Shown in pieces: positions 32,372-41,569 of a DNA stretch of 64,000 nucleotides (positions are counted from its first letter, which is position 1; each line of letters opens with the position of its first letter). The notes beneath the pieces were generated by a model. The model worked only from the letters and a program-made list of their open reading frames with translations, did not search any database and had not been told where the DNA came from. The stretch is from Agarophyton chilense (Eukaryota > Rhodophyta > Florideophyceae > Gracilariales > Gracilariaceae): positions 1,364,001 to 1,428,000 of the forward strand of contig JARGXX010000022.1 of the NCBI GenBank assembly GCA_030374765.1, given 5' to 3'. The position numbers and the translations under genes are program-made.

Positions 32372-33267
32372 CGGGGTAATACAAAAGTTAGATAACGTAT
32401 AAGCCACATCAGACCCCGCTTAGTAGCCCAGAGGAATGCTTCCCACATCGAAGGAGCGCGCTGAAGAGGATATAGAAAAAGCCAATGCCTCGTTAGTAGA
32501 TCCCACTGCAAGAGCAGAGAAGTCAAAGAAAGCGGTAGTCAGAGTCGACCAAAGCCTGCACAGAAATCGAGTAGTATTCTTTCCTGCAGTAAAAAGAATT
32601 GGGATTCTTATCATTTGGTGGGTTTCTTATTTTCAAACAAAGCCGATTAAAAGCACCAATACAACCAGAGAGAGGATTCGGAATTCTTCGCGAGGTCTTA
32701 AACCCAAATTCTAATCGACGCAGACCCTATTCATTCTTTAATAGACCCGGAAGCAACAATACATCTAGAACTGCAGTTCTAAACTGCTTGAAGCATCTGC
32801 AGAAATGAGTCTCACTTACACCACATAGTAACATGAGGTCATGAAAACTAGCACCCGTCATAGTTCTTATTCCAATTGCTAGTTTAACGGGAATAGATAT
32901 TCTTCTTCTGTCTCTGAATATGTCGCGCTTCAGATGATTGCTTCTCTCAATTATTTTTCGTAGTGCGTTAAAAGCGGTTAGAGACGTTCGAAACGCCCTT
33001 GAAAATCAGTGTCAGATAGTATCACGATGACACTTTCAAAAAGCGCTTAATACTAGAGAATAGAGAAGGCTTTGGGGCTTGTGGCTTCACAAGCAACGAA
33101 AGTGTAAGTGCAATCGCAGTCAAAAAAGCGTGAAATCCAGTTTCCGTTTCCGTGCAAAACACATTATTCGTCGCGATACGTTGTTCCCTGAAATTGTTAA
33201 GAGAGTCTGGTTCAGACTCCGAATTTGGAGCGCTTATATCGAGGAGTACACCAGGTTCCTCGTCTTC
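32372..33267 (-). pseudogene. H1: PIF/Harbinger transposase, N-terminal and central part
   Basis: The upstream part of the transposase whose end is at 20213-20607. A possible start is the M of MEDEEPG at 33267. It includes an N-terminal helical region (ISIPVKLAIGIRTMTGASFH), then IPNPLSGCIGAFNRLCLKI, NSFYCRKEYYSISVQALVDS, ALAVGSTNEALAFSIS, and GSDVAYTLSNFCITP at the Gy2 junction. In the HARBI1 family the first catalytic Asp lies in A-[LI]-D-G. Here that place reads AFNR, so the Asp is lost. The second Asp (GSD) is kept. There is a frame change near 33.0 kb and two in-frame stops (after LLKNE and after IPLGY). The gene was inactive independently of Gy2. Confidence 0.8.
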
Positions 33268-33288
33268 CATAATAAGAAATGGAGTAAA

Positions 33289-33315
33289 AGATCTTCTCCA
33301 TCTTGGAGAAGATCT
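33289..33315. repeat. Perfect hairpin, 12-bp arms
   Basis: AGATCTTCTCCA and TGGAGAAGATCT flank TCT. It lies just upstream of the H1 transposase start and could be a regulatory or terminal structure of H1. No second copy was seen. Confidence 0.7.
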
Positions 33316-33384
33316 CCCACTCCATCTACTAGAGGTGGAGACCACACGCTGTAGCCCCTGTTTCAAGAGCTAAATAGAGCTGCT

Positions 33385-33576
33385 ATGAGCCGCCCCAGCG
33401 TACAGCCGTCGCCGGCGGGCAAAGCAGCTCGAAAGGTCCAGCAATACAACTGCCAGCAGCTGTCGATGTGTGTTTTGTTGGACAGATTCATAAATCTGGA
33501 GATTTTCGTGCATAAATTGTATGCTTTCGTGTCCAGTGGATCAGAACTCATACAAAGTAAGCACGAGGATCTGTAA
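33385..33576 (+). CDS. Short hypothetical open frame, 63 codons
   Basis: It starts MSRPSVQPSPAGKAARKVQQ and ends near SELIQSKHEDL. The composition is protein-like and it lies divergent from H1 with 120 bp between. It could be the first exon of a gene or an H1 accessory reading frame. No family is recognised. Confidence 0.2.
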   Translation: MSRPSVQPSPAGKAARKVQQYNCQQLSMCVLLDRFINLEIFVHKLYAFVSSGSELIQSKHEDL

Positions 33577-34720
33577 GAACCCCTCCCCAACGGATACGTT
33601 TCTGATTTTTTCGGGTAGGCGCGGGATACTAGCCGCCGTTTTTGTCACAGCAATTCATTCGAAGATTTCCGACCTGGGGTTGACGCGCACCCTCAGCGTT
33701 TTGTTGCGTCGACCCGCAGTCAAGGTGTAAGCATTCAGGTTGACCACGGAGCTTCGCTCGGTTCCTGGAATAAGGCATCGCCACGCCCCGCCATGTGCCA
33801 GATGTTCTGTGAAGGCGTCCATCTCATGCATTCGATTTCCCTTCAGCTCACTACGCCACCGTATTGCTCGATACCCTATTTCGGTCCCCATCATCAATCA
33901 GCTTCTTAGTTCCAACAAATGACCCAAATGCCGGGCTCTTCGGTAGTCTCTCAAGTCCTTGACCCAACCGTGAGAAGTCCTCCAGTTCAGTCGTTCCTAG
34001 CACGTTTTTTCGGCCAAAGATGTACGTCCACCACCTTACAGGGTCTACCACTGGGATTCCTTTGGTTGCCGTTTCGCAAAATGCGCGAAACTCATCGTTT
34101 ATCCCACGCCCCTCACAGATACAGAATGTGCGGTTCACTTGTCGCCAAAGACAATGGAGCGGAAGGACTTTTGAAAGGATCATCACGATGGACGTCTGAA
34201 TTTTATGGCAGGAGTGACAATGAGACCGGGAGCGCTACAGTGGAGGCCCTCAACGAATCTTCATCATATCCGGACATATTTATTGATATCGTTGAATAAG
34301 AACACCTTCATTCATTCAATAATGCGCGCAACCGCAGGATAGCAATTACTATGATTGTCGATTGAAACTTGGACAGTGAAGAAGCAGCTTGTGTGCACAG
34401 CGCTATCGCTGCTGTTCATATCTCCGCCGTAGAGAGCAGCCTTCGATTTTCGCTTCCTACACATGCATCGGGGTGCGCAATGGCTGTCGGAAATGATGAC
34501 GAAAACGCAATCCCGTCCTCGGAAATGATGCGCGTACCGAGGGCATCGAAGCTTACATCTAAAGAGTAATGACGATTCTTTTTCACCCCCCCTTCATCCG
34601 TCTTGAATGGAACGGCTCATAGGAATGGGACGTATGAGGAGCTTCAGAAGGCACCAAAATATGTTTTCGAAACTCCAAGAGCCTGTTCTGCCTTTAATAG
34701 TGATCGAGACACCTCGTAAG
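33577..34720. other. No recognised gene
   Basis: Overlapping short frames on both strands (for example 33919-34299 on + and 33851-34186 on -). The - strand segment FTEHLAHGGAWRCLIPGTER reads like protein, but no family is recognised and the frames are interrupted. Probably decayed transposon or gene sequence. Confidence 0.3.
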
Positions 34721-35316
34721 AGAATGAAGCGACCGACAAATCTCAGAACGTAAAGCGTCCGGTAAGACTTCAAGCAGAAGCAGAATCGAGACGATTAGAC
34801 ATAGCCATATTTGTGGAATTTGAACCCATCAAAGACATGGAAGATAGTAAAAGCTCTCGCATATTGTCCTTGATTAGGGATCCGCTGACTCCTTCCAAAC
34901 ATGCAATGGGCCCAAGCATTTCTTCTGCTACCGGCGAAACTCTTGAAGTTGGCTCATCTGAGGGGATTGATAGCAATGTGGTATTACCGATTCTTCACGA
35001 GCAAGTTGGATCAAAAGCAAGTGATATACGAATTGCTCTCGACTTCCTATGTTTCGGCGCACCATATGGATTTGCAGGCGATATTCTTTTTGGCGCTGGG
35101 AAAAGATCAAGAGGAGAAATATTATACTCTGATGCACACAGTCTTTCGGCAGCATCTGCTATTGCAGAAACCGCAGTGTTTATCTGGCAAAGGCCACGAA
35201 TCCGAGTTCGAGACCTGGAGGCCCGCTGGTTACTGAGATTGCTGAATTGTAGTTACACGCAAAATGAACTTTTGTTGTGCCTCAATCGACGGCCTCTCGT
35301 GCCCGTACTGCTTTGA
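34720..35316 (+). CDS. Hypothetical protein, up to about 195 codons
   Basis: A + frame open from about 34720. The first ATG in the clean part is at 34813, giving 167 codons beginning MEFEPIKDMEDSKSSRILSL and containing ALDFLCFGAPYGFAGDILFG. There is no transmembrane helix, zinc finger or coiled coil that I can defend. It ends 395 bp from the end of the H2 transposase, tail-to-tail. Two-gene Harbinger elements can have this geometry, so an accessory gene is possible. Otherwise it is an unknown host remnant. Confidence 0.3.
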   Translation, partial: ENEATDKSQNVKRPVRLQAEAESRRLDIAIFVEFEPIKDMEDSKSSRILSLIRDPLTPSKHAMGPSISSATGETLEVGSSEGIDSNVVLPILHEQVGSKASDIRIALDFLCFGAPYGFAGDILFGAGKRSRGEILYSDAHSLSAASAIAETAVFIWQRPRIRVRDLEARWLLRLLNCSYTQNELLLCLNRRPLVPVLL

Positions 35317-35710
35317 GACACTCTGCATGCTGATAAGTGGAACAGCTTGATTTTGAGTTACTATTGACGGCACCGCTGACGTACTTTTTGAATGAGGCAG
35401 CGGAGCACTGATCAGACCAAAAGGTGCGCTCTTCTTTGCCACGGCATCTGTAACCGACTGAGTGCAAGTGCCACCGTAGGTTGAGTTACAGGAACACTCT
35501 GTGTTTTCTCCGGCCAGAAAACCACTTCCCTTCTCCGGGTTTCATTTTTTTGTGCTAGGGCATGAATCATTCGCACTAAAATAACCTTCTTCTCCTCTCT
35601 TTTATGGCTTGTATCAAATCTCTTCGTAGAACTTTAAATCCAACCGCGGACGTCATATAGAATTCTCATAAACAAATCATGTAAATATCTATCTCTCCAT
35701 TTTCATCCAC
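35317..35710. other. No gene seen
   Basis: An A+T-leaning spacer between two convergent frames. No terminal inverted repeat of H2 could be matched here. Confidence 0.4.
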
Positions 35711-36543
35711 CTATAGCTCTATATCTCGCCTATGTTCTTCCCTTTCACTGCAACGTTGCTCTGCTCTCGCACATTCCAAATCATACAATTCTGTGGCAAG
35801 GTTCACAGAAAGTCCATATTCACTGGCGTCTTCATTAAAAGACCCTCCCTGGTTCATTTTAACCAATATATTGTAAAGTATCACGCAAGTCCTGCTTACA
35901 CCAAGAACCTCCCGTCTTTGCCAGAGGTAGAATTCTTTCCTCAGTACGTGGAAACAAGCTTGTATTACACCAAACGCTCGTTCTATGTCTTTTCTAAGCC
36001 GCTCATGATACTTTGAATAGTAGCCTTCCCTATCATTGGGGGGCTCATGAATAGGTCTGGCGAATAATGTCCATCGCGGGTAGATACCATCCACTAAAAA
36101 GTATGAAATACATCTCTCCTGCACTTGACAATGAAGGTTGTAGCTCTTAGAAGGTTGAATATCATATGTACCATTGAGAATAGAAACAAACAAAGGTGAA
36201 TATTCCAGAAATGTTTTGTCGTTCTTTCTTCCACATCTTCCAGCAAACCAGTGCAACACATACAGATCATGATCGCACCATGCCTCTAGAGCTATCTTTG
36301 CGAGCTTTCAATCCCTTGTCTTGGGATACTTCCCTGTAAGAGCACTTGGGCAGTTCTTCCACCGGATTTTGCTACCGTCTACACAACCATTGCAGCCCTT
36401 GAATCCATGCTCCCCGTACCTTTCCACAATCTGAATTAGTTCTTTCTTGCTTGGAAGACGATTAAAAAAGCTATCTTTGTAGAAGGAAATACTTGCCTGG
36501 CAAAAGGGACGAAAAAAAACTTACGGTGAGTCTTTGGACATTC
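35711..36543 (-). pseudogene. H2: PIF/Harbinger transposase, central and C-terminal part
   Basis: A plant-transposon-type (PF04827-like) DDE transposase on -. In order: FFNRLPSKKELIQIVERYGE, GFKGCNGCVDGSKIRWKNCP with the first catalytic Asp, ALEAWCDHDLYVLHWFAGRC, YFLVDGIYPRW with the second Asp, and HERLRKDIERAFGVIQACFH with the Glu. The triad is therefore retained. In-frame stops occur after DSP (near 36.52 kb) and after PKTRD (near 36.3 kb), plus one in the 5' part beyond the LINE. The frame continues across the LINE at 40717-41122. The distance from the first Asp to the C-terminus is normal for the family. Catalysis would be transposon excision and integration in the nucleus. The copy is inactive. 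Confidence 0.85.
36532..36543. repeat. LINE target-site duplication, left copy
   Basis: CTTTGGACATTC, identical to 40717-40728. The 12-bp perfect match brackets the LINE and interrupts the H2 frame at the codons for M-S-K. Confidence 0.9.
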
Positions 36544-39500
36544 TCTCTCTCTCTCTCTCTTTACGGGCACACTTGTCTAATTCCTACGTAGTGCAGAGCG
36601 TTCTTTGTCAAAAAAACGTTCCCTCACTAGGAAGACCAGCATTTTTTCTGGCCACTTCTTGATGATTTCGTCTACCGCTAGGCCTTGACGTTCTTGCACA
36701 GGGGGCAAACATATTCTTCTTGACATAGTTCTCGACGGGCATCTTAAGACATATTGATCTACATCATTGAGCACCCCCGGCCTACAGGTACAATAGAGCC
36801 TTTTCTTCGGTAAGTACGACCCCAATGGATGCAAGCACGGTGTGTGACCAACTACAAGTTGCGATAAAGCGACGTTTGCCTTTCGTAGAGAAACAATGTT
36901 TTCCAGTCCTTCTGGAATGTTTTCTATTAATGGGGACTTCTTTTCCTTCGTTATGACTCTTCTCTTCACATCCGCAAAATCAACTGGAACGGCGACTTGA
37001 TCTTGCATAGAAATATTCAGAGCTTCTTTTGCTAGATTATCCACCATATCATTTCGAGGGATACCACAATGGCTTGGAATCCAAACCATATCAACGGTAC
37101 AGTACTTTCCAATTTCAGAAAGGCTGATAGATACTTGCTGTAGAGAATACGATTGATGTCGGGCAACTCCTCTGAGATAATCCAATATGCTGTGAGAGTC
37201 GGTAACAATTCTTATATTTCCAATCCATCCCTCCCTAACGCGTATCAGAACAACTTGCAACGCTTTTTTCAAAGCCTTTATCTCAGTAAAAAAGGAGCAC
37301 GTTTCAACTCCTGCCGGGAACATTCCTTTTTGCGGTTCTTTATCATCGTTCCACCAAATTGCAAACGCACTCCCTCCTACTTCAGTAATTTCTAGAGTTT
37401 TCCAGCTTAGTTCGTGTCCATCTGCATCAACAAGATTTCGGTGGTTTTCAGATATAGAATAGGCCATAACGAACCCGTCGTCGTAATGAATCGAAATATC
37501 CGGTAACCTTCCGTGTTTCTTGTAAAAGTTCTGTACTGTTTTTGAGTAGTTACCACTTTTCCGTAAGTATTCTATATACCCTGTGTACCATCCCTCATTC
37601 CATTCGACAGCTGCTCGTAATGGTTTCTTGATTTCAAGCCAATTTGGGCGCCCAACAGAACCATCGCTCCATATTTCACAGTCTGCTTTCCGCAAGCTTC
37701 GTAGCATACTTAAAGCTTGCTGACGTTGAAAATCGATATTATCTTTCTTTGTGCAGCTGGTGTAGTGAAAGCAAATACTTTCGGAATTGTGAATCACGAT
37801 CGGTACAGGCAATGGTTCTCTTGGTAGCATAAGTAGCCCGCAAGTAGCCAGTTGATGTTCGGCTGCCTTTTTGAAAGTACTTCTTGATTTTCGAATGCGA
37901 GTTAACGACTCTTTCTTCACAGCCAGAGCGATCGGTGATAAACTATCCTTAAAACATCGTTTCGCTTTTTCGTAGAGTTTTGCCGCTTGAGAGACTGCAA
38001 TATTGTACAAACTTGGTTGGTCCAATAAACTTCTCAACTTCGGTATGGGTGAGGATTTCGCGCAACCGGTCTGGATTCTGGAGGCCTCGTTTCGTGCCTT
38101 TTCTACTTCCTCCGCTGCGCATATTATCGCGTTAGGGATGACAATACTGGCAGCATATCTAGCGATTGGCTCTGCGAAGCCGACCCGAAAGGTGTTCATG
38201 GTCTTCCAATCTGCTCCCCAGGTGGTGCCAGTGAGACAGCGCAATATTCGGTTCCTTGCTCTGTACTTTGCTGCTACGCGGTTGAGGTGATGGTGGAAGT
38301 TAAGTCTACAGTCCAGTACAACCCCTAGAAACCTCGCACATTCCGAAAGTTGTATCCACGAGCCCGCCAGTTTTACTTCATACTTTGTTCTTTCTTTCTT
38401 CCAATTAGAATAAGTAAACGGCACCAACGAAGTTTTCTTAGGGTTCATTTGGATATTGTTCTCTGCACAATATACTTCCAATCTTTCAACTGCTGCCTGA
38501 ATAGCATGTCGGCTAAACTCTAGTTTTCTTTGGGTCGAAGATATGGAAACATCATCCGCAAATAAGCTTACCTCAATTCGATCGTCGCCTTGCTTTACCT
38601 TGTTCGGAAGATCTGAAACGTAAGCTATCCATAATCCCGGGGAGAGGGTCCATCCTTGCGGGAGTCCTTGTGGTACGACAAACGGTCTGGTGTCCGATGT
38701 TTTCCATCTGCAGGTCCATCGTCGGTCCATGATAAACGCTCTAATCCATCTCCACAACTTTGTTGGGCATCCCATTCTTTCTAACTTCACCAGTAACTTA
38801 TGGTGTTGCACGCAATCATAAGCCTTAGAAAAGTCACAGAATAAGGCTAATGTCTGTCTTCTATGCTGCCAGCCATGTGTAATTCGTTCACATAAAGCCA
38901 CAACATGCTCCTCGGTTGTTCGCATCATTCTGAATCCCGCTTGGCATGCCGGTAGTCTTGGTTCCAGCCAGTTCATAAACAGCCTGTTAACCATTCTTTC
39001 TGCCACCCTTGCTACAACACAGGTAAGTGATATCGGCCGAAACTTACCTTTAACTCCTGGTTTGGGGATCGGGATAAGGCGTGAAAGTCTCCACTTGGCC
39101 GGTGTCTTACCTTCCTTGTAGCTCTTGTTAATTATTTCAAGAAGCCATTTCTTTCCCAATTCTGGAAGATGCTGAAGAAAGGCTATCTGTACTAGATCCG
39201 GACCTCCGGCTTTCTTAGGGTTCATTTCTTTGAGCTCCACCTCCAAATGGTGCATGTCAAATGTATTGTTCGTCCATGGTTCAGTGTCCTTTGCTTTCGT
39301 GCGGTAATCGTTTAGAGCTTTTCTGTACTCATTTCGTGATCTTGTTTCCTTCTCATGAGTTCGGGCGTTCCGAATTTCTGATTTTACAAACCACTTTGCT
39401 CGCTTTTTATCCAGCCAGCGTTCTCCAGCCGGTGGACAAAAGCTTGGATGTTCCATACTGCTCTTGTCAATTGCTTTCACTATTCTCCACAGTTTTGCAT

Positions 39501-40716
39501 CTTCGTCTTGTGGTCGTAACGATTCCATCATTTCTTTCCATGTTTCTCGTTTTAGCTTATCAATGACAACTCTTGCGTGATATTTGGCTCTTTGTAGAGC
39601 GGTTCTGTTTTCCTCACTCGGATTGGCTTGGAATTCTTTCCACCTGATTGCTCTCATTTCCACTACTTCTGCTGCCTCCGGGCTCCACCATGGTGCTTCT
39701 CGTCTTCTTTTCCCAAATGGTACTGAATGCTTTGCTGCTTCTAGAACTGCTACATAAAACATTTCATAGAGCTTATCAATACTTTCTACTTCTCTATTAT
39801 CTAGCATACAAAGCCTGTTTTCTACTTCTATGGAAAATTTTTTCCAGTCCGCTTTACGTAAGCTCCAGTGCTTCCTTTTGTCTTGAACGTACTTCTTTTT
39901 TCCCACATCTACTGTTATGAGGCATGCGTGATGATCTGTAAAAGGTTCTGGTGCTGCTTCCCATGTAGTGAGAGGTAGCCATTTTTCCGGGATGACCGCC
40001 ACATCTATGCTACTCTGTGATCGGCTTGCCGGATCTGTGTGAGTTGCAACGCCATCCATATTCAATACCTCTCGCTGCGTCTTCTGCATGTGCTCCTCAA
40101 ACTCAATTCCTGCTGCTTCGGCTCTTGAAGGGTACCATGAGCCACAAATATTACAGTCTCCGACTATCATGTCTTGGTCGTCGAGTAATGTATACCATTT
40201 TGTCATCCGGAGCTGTGGTGGTATGTACACATTGGCAATAGAGAGTAAACCTCGTGGACTCCGCACAAGAACAGTCACTCTTTCAATTCCTGTCGTAATT
40301 GAGCGTTCTGTGAGGAGATCGAGACTGAGATCGTTTCTCTGGTATGTTGTTACCCCGCCACCTCTGCCCCCATTCATACTAAAATCCCACTCTCTGTCAC
40401 ATCTGCCTACTACTGAGAAGCCTTGGATGGACGGGTTGCGATCTCCCTTGCGTAAGTGAGTTTCTTGCAGAAGAAGCAAGTCAGCTCTCCAGGTGTGCGC
40501 GAGGCTCGCTATCTCACTCCGTTTCCCCGTCCGTAGAAGGCTTCTGCAGTTCAGTTGTAGTATGCGCAACGTTCTTGTTCCAGCATTTTTTGAATTTTTC
40601 ATCTTTGGTAACCTGAAATATGCTGGTCTCCGTTGAAGACCCAACCGCAGATCCGTTTCGCTTCCCTAGAAACGAGGGAAGTCAGTCACACCACGTGAAG
40701 ACGGATCGCTTGTGAC
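36544..40716 (-). mobile_element. LINE: non-LTR retrotransposon with GA-repeat tail
   Basis: A 4,173-bp insertion between perfect 12-bp target duplications, read on -. It has about 115 bp of leader, one long open frame, a 3' untranslated part of only ~20 bp and a tail of about eight GA units (seen as CT on +, 36544-36560) instead of poly(A). There is no ORF1. Either the copy is 5'-truncated or the family has a single ORF. The enzyme order (APE-type endonuclease, RT, RNase H) is that of the I/Jockey-like and Tad-like groups. The clade could not be fixed by eye. The open frame and exact duplication suggest recent insertion. Confidence 0.92.
36577..40602 (-). CDS. LINE ORF2: endonuclease, reverse transcriptase, RNase H
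   Basis: 1341 codons from the first ATG (40602). The frame is open upstream only to a stop near 40.68 kb. The endonuclease (residues ~15-230) has QETHL (Glu47), VGDCN (Asp149, Asn151), SIDVAV and TDHH (Asp223, His224). The RT (~500-770) has FRPISLTC, FCDFSKAYDCV, PQGLPQGWTLSP and FADD (681-684). RNase H (~975-1195) has WSDGS, TEIKAL, TDSHSIL and PSHCGIPRNDMVDNLAKEA. About 90 residues are inserted between WSDGS and the next strand (GGSAFAIWW). Near residue 1270 a knuckle-like CTCRPGVLNDVDQYVLRC has Tyr where His is usual. The protein nicks target DNA and copies its RNA at the nick. All key catalytic residues are present, with no stop or frameshift. Confidence 0.93.
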   Translation of the reverse strand: MKNSKNAGTRTLRILQLNCRSLLRTGKRSEIASLAHTWRADLLLLQETHLRKGDRNPSIQGFSVVGRCDREWDFSMNGGRGGGVTTYQRNDLSLDLLTERSITTGIERVTVLVRSPRGLLSIANVYIPPQLRMTKWYTLLDDQDMIVGDCNICGSWYPSRAEAAGIEFEEHMQKTQREVLNMDGVATHTDPASRSQSSIDVAVIPEKWLPLTTWEAAPEPFTDHHACLITVDVGKKKYVQDKRKHWSLRKADWKKFSIEVENRLCMLDNREVESIDKLYEMFYVAVLEAAKHSVPFGKRRREAPWWSPEAAEVVEMRAIRWKEFQANPSEENRTALQRAKYHARVVIDKLKRETWKEMMESLRPQDEDAKLWRIVKAIDKSSMEHPSFCPPAGERWLDKKRAKWFVKSEIRNARTHEKETRSRNEYRKALNDYRTKAKDTEPWTNNTFDMHHLEVELKEMNPKKAGGPDLVQIAFLQHLPELGKKWLLEIINKSYKEGKTPAKWRLSRLIPIPKPGVKGKFRPISLTCVVARVAERMVNRLFMNWLEPRLPACQAGFRMMRTTEEHVVALCERITHGWQHRRQTLALFCDFSKAYDCVQHHKLLVKLERMGCPTKLWRWIRAFIMDRRWTCRWKTSDTRPFVVPQGLPQGWTLSPGLWIAYVSDLPNKVKQGDDRIEVSLFADDVSISSTQRKLEFSRHAIQAAVERLEVYCAENNIQMNPKKTSLVPFTYSNWKKERTKYEVKLAGSWIQLSECARFLGVVLDCRLNFHHHLNRVAAKYRARNRILRCLTGTTWGADWKTMNTFRVGFAEPIARYAASIVIPNAIICAAEEVEKARNEASRIQTGCAKSSPIPKLRSLLDQPSLYNIAVSQAAKLYEKAKRCFKDSLSPIALAVKKESLTRIRKSRSTFKKAAEHQLATCGLLMLPREPLPVPIVIHNSESICFHYTSCTKKDNIDFQRQQALSMLRSLRKADCEIWSDGSVGRPNWLEIKKPLRAAVEWNEGWYTGYIEYLRKSGNYSKTVQNFYKKHGRLPDISIHYDDGFVMAYSISENHRNLVDADGHELSWKTLEITEVGGSAFAIWWNDDKEPQKGMFPAGVETCSFFTEIKALKKALQVVLIRVREGWIGNIRIVTDSHSILDYLRGVARHQSYSLQQVSISLSEIGKYCTVDMVWIPSHCGIPRNDMVDNLAKEALNISMQDQVAVPVDFADVKRRVITKEKKSPLIENIPEGLENIVSLRKANVALSQLVVGHTPCLHPLGSYLPKKRLYCTCRPGVLNDVDQYVLRCPSRTMSRRICLPPVQERQGLAVDEIIKKWPEKMLVFLVRERFFDKERSALRRN

Positions 40717-41122
40717 CTTTGGACATTCATGACCCATCATCAACATCTTCGAACGATATCGTGGTTCTTAAAAGTCTTACGCACGTCAAAACCTTTACTT
40801 CAGATGAAATTCCAATCTTAAAGGCTACATCACGACGTTGACTCCAGATTGAAGGAAATGCGGTAGTCAGATCAGAGTGAAGTTTGTAAAACATACCTAT
40901 AGGTACTCCAGAACGACGACGAAATATTTGCAGAGGATAAATTAGACTATTGCTGAGATAGTCTTTTATCCAGAAGCTTGTGCCTCTGGAAATGTTTTTC
41001 GTTCCCATGTTTCGTCCGAAATGTTTCGTTCTTCCGGTTTTCTTAGTATTTTTCCGAACGAAGATAGATGCAGCCGCAACCGCTGCGCGGTTTCGTTGGA
41101 ATAGAAAGGCTAGGCTAGTCAT
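40717..41122 (-). pseudogene. H2: PIF/Harbinger transposase, N-terminal part
   Basis: The upstream part of the H2 transposase, separated from 35711-36543 by the LINE. It reads RTKHFGRNMGTKNISRGTSF, then FRRRSGVPIGMFYKLHSDL, DVAFKIGISSEVKVLTCVRL and FEDVDDGS, followed by an in-frame stop and M-S-K, which is exactly where the target duplication lies (40717-40728). This is the usual N-terminal helix-turn-helix region of the family, where the DDGS segment precedes the catalytic domain. The start is uncertain. The first Met of the open run is at 41122. Confidence 0.75.
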
Positions 41123-41569
41123 GGTTTGAGGAAGATGAAGGATACGTATGGTGTGGGAAAAGTACCTGAAGAACTGCGTAGTGTGTTTTGTTCTTATAAT
41201 TGCGAACCTCTGGAATGATTTGACAAAAACGAGTACGACTTTTTATTTAATACTTGGAGCTGTACGTTTTAGGACTTCACCAGTAGAGATGCTCCAAAAT
41301 TAGGGTGCTTTACTGTGGGCTACTTGTTCTTTTCAGCGCTTTTTTTTAGCGCACTGCTAGTCTTGCTCTTGGAGAACGACATCATTACCGGCTTTTGGAA
41401 GCCATCTGTGCATATGTAGAAGGCCAAAAAGTATGGGATCAAGCTTCAATTGCCAAGTCAGTAGCCTCAACGTTCTGTTATCGCTTTCAAAACAAATCAA
41501 GAATATTGACACAAGCATCATATCAACCAAAAAACCGCCAAATCTATCGTGCATGTCAAACTGCACGTG
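41123..41569. other. No gene seen
   Basis: An A+T-leaning stretch upstream of H2. It probably contains the H2 5' region and its terminal repeat, which I could not pair with a partner on the other side. Confidence 0.4.

Noticed and set aside
36498-36525. A short intron (GTAAGT to CAG) in the H2 transposase.
   Set aside because: Residues inside the supposed intron (VFFRPFCQ) match the family in the same frame, and 28 bp is too short. The TAA is better read as a mutation.
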